Shown here one piece after another: positions 25,154-35,142 of a stretch of 64,000 nt of DNA. The notes below the pieces were generated by a model that had not been told where the DNA came from, ran no database searches, and was given only the letters and a program-made list of their open reading frames with translations. Position 1 is the first letter of the stretch. The number at the start of each line of letters is the position of its first letter. This DNA is from an uncultured Clostridia bacterium. GTDB taxonomy: Bacteria > Bacillota > Clostridia > Lachnospirales > Anaerotignaceae. A program made the translations under genes and the position numbers. The stretch lies in assembly GCA_937901125.1 (NCBI GenBank), contig CALCGT010000060.1:1-64000 (forward strand). The letters are read 5' to 3'.

Positions 25154-27403
25154 ATGGAGGATTTGAAGATCATCGGGGAAGTGGAGGATATCATCTACCA
25201 GAACAAGGACAACGGTTATACGGTTTTTTCTTTGACGACAGAGGATGACGAGGTGACCTGTGTGGGCATCGTGCCCCAGATCCACAGCGGCGAAACTCTG
25301 GAAATTCGGGGAAACTGGACGATGCATCCTCTTTACGGCAGGCAGGTGCAGGTGCAGTATTACGAAAAATCCATGCCCACCACCACCGCAGGCATGGAAA
25401 AATACCTTTCCTCGGGCCTTATCAAGGGCATCGGGGCAAAGACCGCCAAGCGCATCGTGGAACGGTTCGGCGAAGCGGCCTTTTATGTTATCGAAGAAAA
25501 GCCTGATATGTTAACGGAGATCAAGGGCATCAGCTACGACAAAGCCCAGAAGATTTCCGCAGCCTTCTGCGAACAGCATGAACTCCGCAGAGCCATGATG
25601 TTCCTGCAGGGCTTCGATATTTCCCCTGCCTATGCCATGCGTATTTATAAAAAATATAAGGCACGCACCTTTGATATTGTGAAGAATAACCCCTATCGTC
25701 TGGCGGATGATGTGGCAGGCATTGGCTTTAAAATGGCAGATAAAATGGCGGCTAGCGCAGGCATTGCTGCCGATGACCCCAACCGGGTGAAGGCAGCGGT
25801 GAAATATGTGCTGAATAATGCGGCAGCCAACGGGGATTGCTATCTGCCCAAACAGAAGCTCATCGATCAGTCTGTGGAACTTCTGAACCTGCATCCTCTT
25901 GCCATCGAAAATGCCATTCGGGAATTGCAGGTGGACAGCCAGATTTGGCAGGAAAAGCTGGACGGGGAAGACTGCGTTTATCTGAATTATTATTTTTATG
26001 CGGAAATGTCCGTGGCGAAGCGTCTGCTAGAGCTGTCTGCCGATTATGAGCCTGCGGATATGGAATATATTGCAAAAGAAATCGCCCGGGTGGAGAAGGA
26101 AACAGGGGTAATTCTGGCGGAGGAACAGCGCCTTGCTGTGCTGGAAGCCATGAGCAGCGGCGTCCTTATCATCACCGGCGGCCCCGGTACGGGGAAAACC
26201 ACCACGATCAATACCATCCTGCGTATTTTGAAGCAGGAAGAACTGGATGTGGTTCTGGCGGCACCCACTGGTCGGGCGGCAAAGCGGATGACGGAAGCCA
26301 CCGGCATGGAAGCCCAGACCATTCATCGCCTTTTGGGCATCAATTTCATCGGCGAGGATAACCGCCGACAGACCTTCGATAAAAACGAGGACGACCCCAT
26401 CGAAGCAGACGTAATTATCATTGATGAAAGCTCTATGGTGGATATTGCGTTGATGCAAGCCCTTTTGCGGGCGGTGGAAAGCGGTTCCCGTATCATTTTT
26501 GTGGGGGACGTGGATCAGCTGCCTTCCGTTGGGGCGGGGAATGTTTTAAAAGATATGATCCGCTGCGAACGGCTGAAGGTGGTACGTTTGCAGCATGTAT
26601 TCCGACAGGCTCAGGAAAGTGCCATCATCATGAATGCCCATCGTATCAATCAGGGGGAAAATCCTGTTTTGAATGAAGAAGGAACGGATTTCTTCTTCAT
26701 GCGCCGTGCCTATGCGGAGGATGTGGCGGCGACGATTCAGGAATTGGTGACGAAACGTCTGCCCAAATTCACAGGCTGCGATGGCTTGCAGGATATGCAG
26801 ATCTTAACGCCCATGCGAAAGGGTACCCTCGGCGTGCAGAATCTGAATCAGGTATTACAGCAGACCTTGAATCCCCCGGCCTTTGACAAGCGGGAGGTGC
26901 AGTTCCGCCAGACCGTTTTCCGGGAGGGCGACAAGGTCATGCAGATCAAAAATAACTACAACATTGTTTGGCGGATGTTCAACAGCCTTGGCAAGCGGGA
27001 GGACGAAGGACTTGGTGTTTATAATGGTGATGCAGGCATCATCCTTTCCATCGATACTGACGCAGAGCAGATGCGGGTAGCCTTTGACGACGGAAAAATC
27101 GTGGATTATGATTTCAGTCAGCTGGAAGAACTGGAGCTGGCCTATGCCATCACCATCCATAAATCTCAGGGCAGTGAATATCCTGTGGTTATCCTGCCTG
27201 TTTACAGCGGTCCCCCTATGCTGATGACGAGAAATCTTCTTTATACGGCAGTGACCCGTGCCAAACAGCTGGTGGTCATTGTTGGCCTGCGGGAGACCGT
27301 TTCTGCCATGATCCGCAACGATAAAGAAGTGGGCAGATATACCGGTCTTGCCCAGCGGATCCAAAATCTCCATGATTTCATCCAGGGGGGTGAGATTGTA
27401 TGA
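25154..27403 (+). CDS. recD2: RecD2-type 5'-3' DNA helicase
   Basis: 749 residues from the ATG at 25154 (AGGAGGTG upstream). SF1B helicase without RecBC partners; acts in repair and replication-stress tolerance. An N-terminal OB-like segment, helix-hairpin-helix region GLIKGIGAKTAKRI (88-101), Walker A GGPGTGKTTT (342-351), DESSMVD Walker B, GDVDQLPSVGAGNVL, and the C-terminal helicase motif VI region (AITIHKSQGSEYPVVI). Overlaps comF by four bases (ATGA), so the two are translated together. Confidence 0.94.
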   Translation: MEDLKIIGEVEDIIYQNKDNGYTVFSLTTEDDEVTCVGIVPQIHSGETLEIRGNWTMHPLYGRQVQVQYYEKSMPTTTAGMEKYLSSGLIKGIGAKTAKRIVERFGEAAFYVIEEKPDMLTEIKGISYDKAQKISAAFCEQHELRRAMMFLQGFDISPAYAMRIYKKYKARTFDIVKNNPYRLADDVAGIGFKMADKMAASAGIAADDPNRVKAAVKYVLNNAAANGDCYLPKQKLIDQSVELLNLHPLAIENAIRELQVDSQIWQEKLDGEDCVYLNYYFYAEMSVAKRLLELSADYEPADMEYIAKEIARVEKETGVILAEEQRLAVLEAMSSGVLIITGGPGTGKTTTINTILRILKQEELDVVLAAPTGRAAKRMTEATGMEAQTIHRLLGINFIGEDNRRQTFDKNEDDPIEADVIIIDESSMVDIALMQALLRAVESGSRIIFVGDVDQLPSVGAGNVLKDMIRCERLKVVRLQHVFRQAQESAIIMNAHRINQGENPVLNEEGTDFFFMRRAYAEDVAATIQELVTKRLPKFTGCDGLQDMQILTPMRKGTLGVQNLNQVLQQTLNPPAFDKREVQFRQTVFREGDKVMQIKNNYNIVWRMFNSLGKREDEGLGVYNGDAGIILSIDTDAEQMRVAFDDGKIVDYDFSQLEELELAYAITIHKSQGSEYPVVILPVYSGPPMLMTRNLLYTAVTRAKQLVVIVGLRETVSAMIRNDKEVGRYTGLAQRIQNLHDFIQGGEIV

Positions 27404-28116
27404 AAGAAAAATTAGCGGAATGGATCTTTCCGCCCCGCTGTGCCGTCTGCGGAGAAGTCCTTGCTCTGAGGGAGCGAAAGGGTTTTCTCTGTGAGAAATG
27501 CGGGGATAATATTCCATTTATTCCAGAGAATATCTGCCCCCATTGCGGCGGCGAAACGGATAAGGCAGGATTTTGCGATTTTTGCCTGAAACCCTTTGCT
27601 TTTGAAACGGCCTGTGCCGCTTTTCCCTATGAAAAAGTACGTCAGGCGATCCACCTGTTCAAATATGAGGGCGGAAAAAAACTGGGGGAAGGCTTAGGTC
27701 AGCTGATGGCAGACTATCTGCTGCAATTCCATGAAGAACTGCTGGTAAAAACGGACATCATCTTGTCTGTTCCTCTGCATCCCAAAAAGGAAAAACGCCG
27801 CGGCTTCAACCAGACGCATATCCTTTGCCAGAAGATATCTGAAATAACAGGACTTGTTTTTCAGAAGGATGGTTTGCAGAGAAAAAGAGACACCGTTGCC
27901 CAAAGCACGTTGCACACACCGGAGGACAGGCGGCAGAACCTGAAGGGTGCCTTTGAGACAACGTTGGATTTTTCGGGCAAGCGTCTGCTTCTGGTGGATG
28001 ATATTTTTACTACAGGCAGCACTTGCAATGAATGTACAAAAGTTTTGTATCGTGCCCGCGCAATGGAAGTGCATATCGTTTGCCTTTCTGCAGCAGGACT
28101 GCGAATGGTTTTTTAA
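27400..28116 (+). CDS. comF: ComF-family protein
   Basis: 238 residues. N-terminal zinc-binding cysteines (CAVC, CEKC, CPHC, CDFC; about 14-65) and a phosphoribosyltransferase-like fold with VDDIFTTGSTCNEC (about 197-210). ComFC proteins take part in DNA uptake during competence, and in recombination, by an unknown reaction. Start overlaps the end of recD2. Having a repair helicase and a competence factor in one operon fits single-stranded DNA handling. Confidence 0.9.
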   Translation: MKEKLAEWIFPPRCAVCGEVLALRERKGFLCEKCGDNIPFIPENICPHCGGETDKAGFCDFCLKPFAFETACAAFPYEKVRQAIHLFKYEGGKKLGEGLGQLMADYLLQFHEELLVKTDIILSVPLHPKKEKRRGFNQTHILCQKISEITGLVFQKDGLQRKRDTVAQSTLHTPEDRRQNLKGAFETTLDFSGKRLLLVDDIFTTGSTCNECTKVLYRARAMEVHIVCLSAAGLRMVF

Positions 28117-28130
28117 GGAGAAAAGGAAAT

Positions 28131-28166
28131 TACGGCGGAGAAAAAACCTCTGCCGTATTCTTTTTT
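28131..28166 (+). terminator. Terminator of recD2-comF
   Basis: TACGGCGGAG / CTCTGCCGTA stem, six-A loop, T-run. Confidence 0.8.
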
Positions 28167-28418
28167 GCGGAAAATAACAGGTTATGTATTGCATGGTGTA
28201 TGCATAAAAACAGTATACACAACGGCTTAAATGAATGTATATTCTGTATATGTGCATTTTTATTCCGGCGGATTTGTATATGCTGAAAAAAATACAACAT
28301 TAAATTTCTGTTTTTTGTTAAAACTGTATAGAAAATGAAGAACATTCTCTATTTTTCAAAAGAAAAAAAGATTTCAAAAGTATTTCTATACAAATATGGA
28401 TTTGTTGTCGTACAACAT

Positions 28419-28471
28419 AAAGGGGCTTCTCTAGCAAAATGATGGATTTTTACAGGGGAGCCCTTTTTTTT
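28419..28471 (+). terminator. Orphan terminator hairpin in a 530-base gap
   Basis: A long stem with one bulge (AAAGGG..CTTCTCT with AGGGGAGCCCTTT) and eight Ts. The gap 28167-28692 has no gene. The hairpin follows no CDS, so a small RNA or an attenuated leader should end here. GTTG-TCGTA-CAAC lies just before it, and a 7-bp hairpin CTGCAGC/GCTGCAG at 28605-28624 lies nearer the next gene. Confidence 0.6.
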
Positions 28472-28692
28472 GTGTCCCAAAATTAGGATGTCTGATATTG
28501 ACTTTATATCTAAAAACGAGTAAATTTTTACAAAAGCTATTTTGTACGGAAATAAATACAATTGCAAAAGAGCTTATATGGAATCATTTTATACTATGTA
28601 AAAGCTGCAGCGGAAGGGCTGCAGGAAAAAAACAGAAGAATTGCTTCATCGCATCCAACGATGAGCAAACTTTACGAAAGAGGGGAATCTTT

Positions 28693-29847
28693 ATGGAAAA
28701 GAAAAAAAATTTTTTTGAAGGTGGTTTTGGTAAGTTCATCCTGCCTGGTATCATCCTTCAGTCCGTAATGATCGGCGGCGGCTATGCCACTGGTCGTGAG
28801 ATCGTAGAATACGGCGGCAAATTTGGTGCATTGGGCTGGCTGTCCGGTCTGGGCACATTGCTGGGCTTCGCTGTCATCGCGGCATTGTCCTATGAACTGA
28901 TTCGTCTAACAAAGGCGTATGACTTTAAATCCTTCATGCAGACCATCGGTGGTCCTCTGTGGATTGTATTCGACGTTGTCTATCTGTTCTTCATGGTTAT
29001 CATCATCGCCGTTATGGCATCTGCCACCGGTAATATCGTAGAGCAGACCTTAGGGCTCAATTACTGGGTCGGCGTTGTTGCTATTACAGTTGTTGTAGCA
29101 GTCCTGAACTTCTATGGTTCCAGATTGATCGAACGTTTTGAAACATTGGGTACTATCGCACTGTATGTTGGCTACATTATTTTTGCTGTACTGGTTATTG
29201 GCACATTTGGTGATAATATCCCTGCCGTATTTGCAAACCACGACACAAGCTATATGGAAGGCACTGTAACAGCAGGTGCAGCTCTTTGGAGCGGTATCCT
29301 GTACTGTGGGTATAACCTGGTTGTACTGCCTGCTTCCTTCTTTACAATCGAAAGACAGACATGCAGAAAAGAATCCGTTATTTCCGGTATCATCGGCGGT
29401 ATTCTGGCAACTGTTCCTTGGTTCCTGACATATTTTGCAGTAATGTGCTTCTATCCTAACCCTGATGTTCTGGGCGCAACCGTTCCTTGGCTGGCAATGA
29501 TGCAGGGTACTGCAGGTCCTGTTGTTATTGCGATCTTCGGTGTTGTTATGGGGTGGACACTGATCGAAACTTCCACAGGTATTATCCATGCAGCAATCGA
29601 ACGCGTAAACAATGGTTTGAAAGAAACAAATAGACCTGCCATGACAAACAAACAGCAGGCGATTGTAACAATCATCATTCTGGTTGGTTCCATGGTTCTC
29701 TCCAAGGTTGGTATCATCGACCTGATCGCAACTGCTTATAATGCACTGTCCTACGTATTCTTGGCAATCTATGTACTGCCTCTGTTCACAGTTGGTATTT
29801 ACAAGATCTGCAAGCTGCGTAAAGAAGAATTGGCTGCAAAGAAATAA
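28693..29847 (+). CDS. YkvI-family membrane transporter
   Basis: 384 residues from the ATG at 28693 (AGGGG upstream; in-frame ATGs further up have none). About ten to eleven membrane helices, with the APC-superfamily opening VMIGGGYATGREIVEYGG in helix 1. YkvI proteins are uncharacterised relatives of Na+-coupled amino-acid carriers. Codon use is strongly biased toward highly expressed codons, unusual for a transporter and like that of the dehydrogenase gene. Possible control through the leader hairpins upstream. Substrate unknown, perhaps an amino acid used in fermentation. Confidence 0.8.
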   Translation: MEKKKNFFEGGFGKFILPGIILQSVMIGGGYATGREIVEYGGKFGALGWLSGLGTLLGFAVIAALSYELIRLTKAYDFKSFMQTIGGPLWIVFDVVYLFFMVIIIAVMASATGNIVEQTLGLNYWVGVVAITVVVAVLNFYGSRLIERFETLGTIALYVGYIIFAVLVIGTFGDNIPAVFANHDTSYMEGTVTAGAALWSGILYCGYNLVVLPASFFTIERQTCRKESVISGIIGGILATVPWFLTYFAVMCFYPNPDVLGATVPWLAMMQGTAGPVVIAIFGVVMGWTLIETSTGIIHAAIERVNNGLKETNRPAMTNKQQAIVTIIILVGSMVLSKVGIIDLIATAYNALSYVFLAIYVLPLFTVGIYKICKLRKEELAAKK

Positions 29848-29931
29848 GATTTTTCCATGCCTGTAAAAGCGGGTGTGCTATAAAAATACAAAAGAAAAAA
29901 TACATACCAAAAATAACAAAAAAGCATCCAG

Positions 29932-29982
29932 AAAAAGAGCAATGGGGTATCTGTAATAGCAGGTACCTCTTTCTCTTTTTAC
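29932..29982 (+). terminator. Terminator of the transporter gene
   Basis: AAAGAG..GGTATCTG / CAGGTACC..CTCTTT stem followed by Ts. The rest of 29848-30084 shows nothing else. Confidence 0.65.
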
Positions 29983-30084
29983 CAAAAAGAATCAAAATAG
30001 GGAGAATGAGAAATACTTTCTGTATCCCTTATAGAAGGTATTTCATATTTTGATGGAGAACCGCGGTTTTTTGTCAAGTTTTGT

Positions 30085-30113
30085 TTGTAAAAAGGATAAA
30101 AAACGAGTATAAT
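30085..30113 (+). promoter_or_regulatory. Promoter of the DUF1846 gene
   Basis: TTGTAA (30085-30090), 17 bases, TATAAT (30108-30113). Confidence 0.7.
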
Positions 30114-30161
30114 TTTATGTTGTATAATTTTTGTTCAAGATACACCGGGGAGAGGTATAAT

Positions 30162-31646
30162 ATGTTACGTTTAGGATTTGATAATGAAAAATATCTGCAG
30201 ATGCAGTCGAAGCGGATCAAAGAACGCATCAGCCAGTTTGGCGGTAAGCTGTATCTGGAATTTGGCGGCAAATTGTTTGATGATTACCATGCATCCCGCG
30301 TATTGCCCGGCTTTAAGCCCGACAGTAAGATCAATATGCTGGTGCAGCTGAAGGATGATGCGGAGATCGTTATCGTCATCAGTGCTGGGGATATCGAAAA
30401 AAATAAGGTGCGCGGCGACTTGGGCATCACTTACGATGCGGATGTGCTGCGTCTCATCGATGCTTTCCGCGGCTATGGTCTCTATGTAGGCAGCGTTGTG
30501 CTGACCCAGTTCAACGGGCAGGCCAGCGCTATTGCCTATGAAAAGAAGCTGGAAAGCCTTGGCATCAAAGTGTATAAGCATTATCCCATCGAAGGTTATC
30601 CTGCTAATATTCCCCATATCGTCGGCGAAGAGGGCTTCGGCAAGAATGACTATATCGAAACCCAGCGTTCTCTGGTCGTTATCACTGCACCTGGCCCTGG
30701 TAGCGGCAAAATGGCTACTTGCCTTTCTCAGCTCTACCATGAAAATAAACGGGGTGTGAAGGCAGGCTATGCGAAATTTGAAACCTTCCCTATCTGGAAT
30801 ATCCCTCTGCGCCATCCTGTCAATCTGGCCTATGAAGCTGCAACAGCAGATCTGAACGATGTTAATATGATCGACCCCTTCCATCTGGAAGCCTATGGCG
30901 AAACCACCATCAACTATAACCGCGATGTGGAAGTGTTCCCTGTGCTGAATGCCATGTTTGAACAGATTTACGGCAAATCGCCCTATAAATCCCCTACGGA
31001 TATGGGTGTCAATATGGTGGGCAACTGCATCTTCGACGATGAAGCCGTTTGCGATGCAGCAAGAGCAGAGATCGTCAGACGGTATTACAAAGCCCTCTGT
31101 GACCATAGAAAGGGCGGCCTGGCAGATGATGTCATCTATAAACTGGAACTGCTGATAAAACAGGCAGGTACCAGCATCGAAGATCGGGTCGTTGCCACAG
31201 CGGCAAATGCAAGAGCCGAAGAAACAGGTGACCCTGCGGCAGCCATTGAACTGTCCGACGGAACCATCGTAACAGGCAAAACAAGTGCCCTCTTGGGTGC
31301 TTCCTCTGCGATGCTGCTGAATGCCCTGAAAACACTGGCAGGCATCCCCAAAAGTGTGAAGCTAATCGCTCCCGAGATCATCGAACCTATCCAGAAATTA
31401 AAGATCGGTCATCTGGGCAACCAGAATCCCCGCCTGCATACGGATGAAGTGCTGATCGCTCTGAGCATCTGCGCTGTCAATGATCCTCAGGCGGCATTGG
31501 CGTTGAAACAGTTGGAAAAACTGAAATGCTGCGAGGTACATTCCACAGTTATCCTGTCTTCTGTAGATGAAAATGTATTCAAAAAGTTGGGTGTGAACCT
31601 GACTTGTGAACCCAAATATGAAACCAAAAAACTCTTCCACAGATAA
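30162..31646 (+). CDS. DUF1846 protein
   Basis: 494 residues from the ATG at 30162 (GGGGAGAGG upstream). Opens LRLGFDNEKYLQMQSKRIKERI, typical of DUF1846 proteins, which are about 490-500 residues and widespread in Firmicutes. The fold is known from structural genomics but the reaction is not. Seen: a glycine-rich APGPGSGKMATCLSQLYHE (about 207-225) that resembles a P-loop, and PTDMGVNMVGNCIFDD. Single-gene unit. Confidence 0.9.
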   Translation: MLRLGFDNEKYLQMQSKRIKERISQFGGKLYLEFGGKLFDDYHASRVLPGFKPDSKINMLVQLKDDAEIVIVISAGDIEKNKVRGDLGITYDADVLRLIDAFRGYGLYVGSVVLTQFNGQASAIAYEKKLESLGIKVYKHYPIEGYPANIPHIVGEEGFGKNDYIETQRSLVVITAPGPGSGKMATCLSQLYHENKRGVKAGYAKFETFPIWNIPLRHPVNLAYEAATADLNDVNMIDPFHLEAYGETTINYNRDVEVFPVLNAMFEQIYGKSPYKSPTDMGVNMVGNCIFDDEAVCDAARAEIVRRYYKALCDHRKGGLADDVIYKLELLIKQAGTSIEDRVVATAANARAEETGDPAAAIELSDGTIVTGKTSALLGASSAMLLNALKTLAGIPKSVKLIAPEIIEPIQKLKIGHLGNQNPRLHTDEVLIALSICAVNDPQAALALKQLEKLKCCEVHSTVILSSVDENVFKKLGVNLTCEPKYETKKLFHR

Positions 31647-31657
31647 TCAGTCAAATA

Positions 31658-31690
31658 AAAGCGTATCCCTTTTTGAGGATACGCTTTTTT
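31658..31690. terminator. Bidirectional terminator
   Basis: AAAGCGTATCC / GGATACGCTTT with T-runs on both strands, between the convergent DUF1846 and ytaF genes. Confidence 0.85.
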
Positions 31691-31710
31691 GCTATGCAGG
31701 CTTTTATATG

Positions 31711-32298
31711 CTAAAGAAACTGTAGGATGGCAAGGCAGATAAGGATGCTGCCGGAAAGGAGCGACCACAGGCTTTCCTTCGGTTCCGATCGTAAAATGAG
31801 CCTTGCACCGCCCATTGCTCCCAAGGCAAGAAAAATAGTTTGAAACAGAGCGGCAAAAACCGGCAGCAGAACCACATCCATTCCCCCTGCGGCGGCACTC
31901 ACCCCGATGGCAAAGGAATCCATAGAAAGGAGAAAGCCCAGCAGGAGGGCCTCTTTCGGCTCGATGGAGGAAGAGGCATCCATGTCGCAAAGGGAAGGAG
32001 ACTGCAGGGGCGAATCCTCCTTCTTATTTTTTTGCCCCGTTCCTTGCAGACAAAGCCAGATGCCGAATAACAGCAGAAAGCCTGTGGATATTCCCTCTGC
32101 TAGCCTGGCGGGGAGACAGGCCGCCAACAGCCGTCCCATTTCCAAAAAAACCTCCATCATCAAGAAGGTCTCTCCAGTCAGGAGCAGTAGGGAGGAGGGC
32201 GAAAACGTGATGCGCCTGAAACCATAGGAAAGACCAATCCCCAAGGCATCCGCACTGAGGGAAAGAGCCAGAAGCAGAGAACAAAACATGGGGAACAC
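31711..32298 (-). CDS. ytaF: YtaF/MntP-like sporulation membrane protein
   Basis: 195 residues, five to six membrane helices in two similar halves. Each half has the Asp motif of the MntP/YtaF family: LSADALGIGLSYGFR (13-27) and LLSMDSFAIGVSAAAGG (about 122-138). MntP exports Mn2+; YtaF is a sporulation-expressed relative of uncertain substrate. AGGAGGTG before the ATG. It is divergent from the Ca-type P-ATPase gene, 97 bases apart. Confidence 0.85.
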   Translation of the reverse strand: MFPMFCSLLLALSLSADALGIGLSYGFRRITFSPSSLLLLTGETFLMMEVFLEMGRLLAACLPARLAEGISTGFLLLFGIWLCLQGTGQKNKKEDSPLQSPSLCDMDASSSIEPKEALLLGFLLSMDSFAIGVSAAAGGMDVVLLPVFAALFQTIFLALGAMGGARLILRSEPKESLWSLLSGSILICLAILQFL

Positions 32299-32395
32299 CT
32301 CCTGCTATCTATCCTATGCAGATGGTCTTTTTTTGCGCTTGTCCGCATACAGTAAAAAAAGACAAGCAGAAAAACAAAAGATGGAGCGTGAGGAT

Positions 32396-35038
32396 ATGGA
32401 TTGGTGGAGCATGCAGCTTTCTACGGTGATAAAGACCCTGCGGACGGATGAGGAAAAAGGCCTTTCTGCGGGGGAAGCAGCTAAACGTCTGGCAGCAGAT
32501 GGAAAAAACAAACTGGAACAAGGGGAAGGCAGGAAGGGCTTTTTCTGGCTGTTTCTTGCCCAGTTCAATGATTTTATGATATTACTGCTGATCGGGGCGG
32601 CGGCAGTCTCCTTTGCGGTGTCCTATTGGAATGGGGAAGGGGATTTTGTGGATTCTGCCATTATCATTGCCATTGTGGTGTTGAATGCCCTGCTGGGGGT
32701 GTTGCAGGAAAGCAAGGCGGAAAAGGCTTTGGAAGCCTTGAAGGAACTTTCTGCCCCCAAAGCGAAGGTGTGGCGGAATGGGGAAGAAAAGGAGATTCCT
32801 GCGGAGTATGTGGTGCAGGGAGATATCCTGCTCCTTTCTGCCGGAGATTATATCTGTGCCGATGGACGGATTTTGGAAAACCATGGTCTCAAGACAGAGG
32901 AAAGTGCTATCACTGGGGAATCCCTTGCTATTGAAAAGGAAGGAGGCGTTTTGCCGAAAAAGACCCAGTTGGGAGACAGAAAGAATATGGTTCTTTCCGG
33001 CAGCTACGTTCTGGCGGGAAAGGGTACGGTGGTGGTTACGGCAACGGGCATGCATACGGAGATCGGACATATCGCTTCCCTTTTGGCAGAGCAGGAGGAC
33101 GGCGAAACGCCTTTGCAGAAAAAGTTGGGGGAAACGGGAAAGATGCTGGGCATCGGTGCCTTGGTCATCTGTGGCATCATTTTCATCATGGGGCTTTTAC
33201 GGAAACAGGAGCCCTTTCATATGTTTATGACTTCCGTCAGTTTAGCGGTGGCAGCCATCCCCGAAGGGCTGCCTGCCATCGTGACAATTGTCCTTGCCAT
33301 TGGGATGCAACGAATGTCTCAGAAAAATACCATCATTCGTCGTTTGCCTGCGGTGGAGACCTTGGGCGGAGCAGAGATCATCTGTTCTGATAAAACGGGT
33401 ACACTGACCCAAAACCGTATGAAGGTGACCCAGCTTGCGGCCATCGGGAGGGATCTGGAAAAAAATGAGGAAAAGCGGCGGTTCCTCCTGACCCTTTTCA
33501 CCCTCTGCAACGATTGCAAGCGAAAGGGGACAAAAATCATTGGTGAGCCCACGGAAAAAGCCCTGGCGGAAGCGGCGGAGGAGGGGGGCGTTTCCCTGAA
33601 AGCCCTGTGGCAGGAGATGCCCAGAATCGGGGGGATTCCCTTTTCTTCGGAACGAAAGCTGATGACAACGGTACACCCCAGCGGGGACAAATGGATTTCC
33701 GTAACGAAGGGCGCACCGGATATTCTGTTTGAAAAATGCACCCGCTGTCTGGATGGGGCAGGGCAGGCACCTTTCGATGGCAGGAGAAAAAGCGAAGCCC
33801 ATATGAAAAATGGCGAAATGGCAGCAAATGCCCTGCGGGTGGTGGCGGTAGCCTTTCGGGAATGGGAAGAAGAACCGCTGTTTTTCACACCGGAGAAGCT
33901 GGAACAGGATATGGTTTTCGCAGGCATGGCAGGGATGATCGACCCGCCCCGACCGGAAGCGGCGGAAGCCGTCCGCATCTGCAAGGAGGCAGGGATCCGC
34001 CCTGTGATGATCACTGGTGACCATGCTTTGACAGCTCAGGCCATTGCAGCGAAATTGGGAATTTTTGAAACGGGCGATCATGTCATTACCGGACAGGAAT
34101 TGATGCAGATGGATGATGGAGAGTTGGAACAGGCTGCGGAGCATTGTACTGTATTTGCCCGTGTTTCTCCGGAGCATAAGGTGCGCATCGTGAAAGCCTT
34201 CCAGAAGGATGGACGGGTGGTGGCCATGACGGGGGATGGTGTCAATGATGCCCCTGCTCTGAAAGCGGCAGATATCGGCTGTGCCATGGGGAAAAATGGC
34301 ACGGAAGTAGCAAAGGGCGCAGCGGATATGGTCTTGATGGATGATAATTTTGCGACCATTGTGGAAGCGGTGCGGGAAGGCCGCAGCATTTATGATAATA
34401 TCCGCAAGGCGGTCCATTTCCTACTTTCCAGCAATATTGGGGAGATCATCACTATTTTTGTAGCCATGTGCTTTGGCTGGGCAACGCCCCTCTTGCCGAT
34501 CCAGCTTCTTTGGGTTAATCTGGTGACGGATTCCCTGCCAGCCATCGCCCTAGGGGTAGACCCTGCCGATGAGGATATCATGGAACGACCGCCTCGGCGG
34601 GAATCCTCTTTGTTCAGCGGTGGCATGGGCAGCCGGATTGCTTTGGAGGGCATGATGATCGGTATGCTGGCGCTTTTGGCCTTTGGCATCGGGCATATTT
34701 ATTTCGATGGGGAGAAAACCTACACCATAGGAAGAACCATGGCTTTTGCGGTGCTTTCCCTTTCTCAGCTGGTGCATGCGTTCAATATGCGGACGGAACA
34801 TTCCCTGCTCCATATCTCCATCGGCAGCAATCCTGTGCTTCTGGGAGCCTTTTTCATCGGCTGTGTCCTGCAGGCAGGGGTCATTATGGTGGAACCCTTG
34901 GCTGCGGTATTCAAGGTATGCCCTCTGGACAAAATAGAGTGGTTGATCGTGGCAGCATTGGCATTGGTGCCTTTGCCCATAGTGGAACTGGAAAAGTGGA
35001 AGGATCGCCGATTGGAAAAGCGGATGGAGAAAAATTAA
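32396..35038 (+). CDS. P-type cation-transporting ATPase (Ca2+/PMCA type)
   Basis: 880 residues; ATG at 32396 preceded by GGAG at nine bases. N-terminal cation-ATPase domain, TGES (ITGESLAIEK, about 177), ion-binding PEGLPAIV in M4, phosphorylation site CSDKTGTLTQ with D332, GDGVNDAPAL hinge, and a C-terminal set of four helices. The PEGLP sequence and M5-M6 (NIGEIITIF, QLLWVNLVTDSLPAIALG) point to Ca2+ export as in bacterial LMCA-type pumps. A Mn2+ role is possible given ytaF next door. Confidence 0.9.
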   Translation: MDWWSMQLSTVIKTLRTDEEKGLSAGEAAKRLAADGKNKLEQGEGRKGFFWLFLAQFNDFMILLLIGAAAVSFAVSYWNGEGDFVDSAIIIAIVVLNALLGVLQESKAEKALEALKELSAPKAKVWRNGEEKEIPAEYVVQGDILLLSAGDYICADGRILENHGLKTEESAITGESLAIEKEGGVLPKKTQLGDRKNMVLSGSYVLAGKGTVVVTATGMHTEIGHIASLLAEQEDGETPLQKKLGETGKMLGIGALVICGIIFIMGLLRKQEPFHMFMTSVSLAVAAIPEGLPAIVTIVLAIGMQRMSQKNTIIRRLPAVETLGGAEIICSDKTGTLTQNRMKVTQLAAIGRDLEKNEEKRRFLLTLFTLCNDCKRKGTKIIGEPTEKALAEAAEEGGVSLKALWQEMPRIGGIPFSSERKLMTTVHPSGDKWISVTKGAPDILFEKCTRCLDGAGQAPFDGRRKSEAHMKNGEMAANALRVVAVAFREWEEEPLFFTPEKLEQDMVFAGMAGMIDPPRPEAAEAVRICKEAGIRPVMITGDHALTAQAIAAKLGIFETGDHVITGQELMQMDDGELEQAAEHCTVFARVSPEHKVRIVKAFQKDGRVVAMTGDGVNDAPALKAADIGCAMGKNGTEVAKGAADMVLMDDNFATIVEAVREGRSIYDNIRKAVHFLLSSNIGEIITIFVAMCFGWATPLLPIQLLWVNLVTDSLPAIALGVDPADEDIMERPPRRESSLFSGGMGSRIALEGMMIGMLALLAFGIGHIYFDGEKTYTIGRTMAFAVLSLSQLVHAFNMRTEHSLLHISIGSNPVLLGAFFIGCVLQAGVIMVEPLAAVFKVCPLDKIEWLIVAALALVPLPIVELEKWKDRRLEKRMEKN

Positions 35039-35082
35039 AAGAATTTTGACGAAATTTCGGCTATCATTTTTACTTATCATTC

Positions 35083-35111
35083 TTGCGAGAGTTCTTTGAT
35101 TTTTGTATAAT
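35083..35111 (+). promoter_or_regulatory. Promoter of the LysR gene
   Basis: TTGCGA (35083-35088), 17 bases, TATAAT (35106-35111). Confidence 0.65.
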
Positions 35112-35142
35112 AGAAGGAAACAAAAGAAAAGGAGAAACCTGC

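Noticed and set aside
28180..28260. Arginine-repressor operator controlling the transporter
   Set aside because: The near-palindrome is 450 bases from the gene, in very AT-rich DNA, and separated from it by a terminator, so it is not listed as a site.
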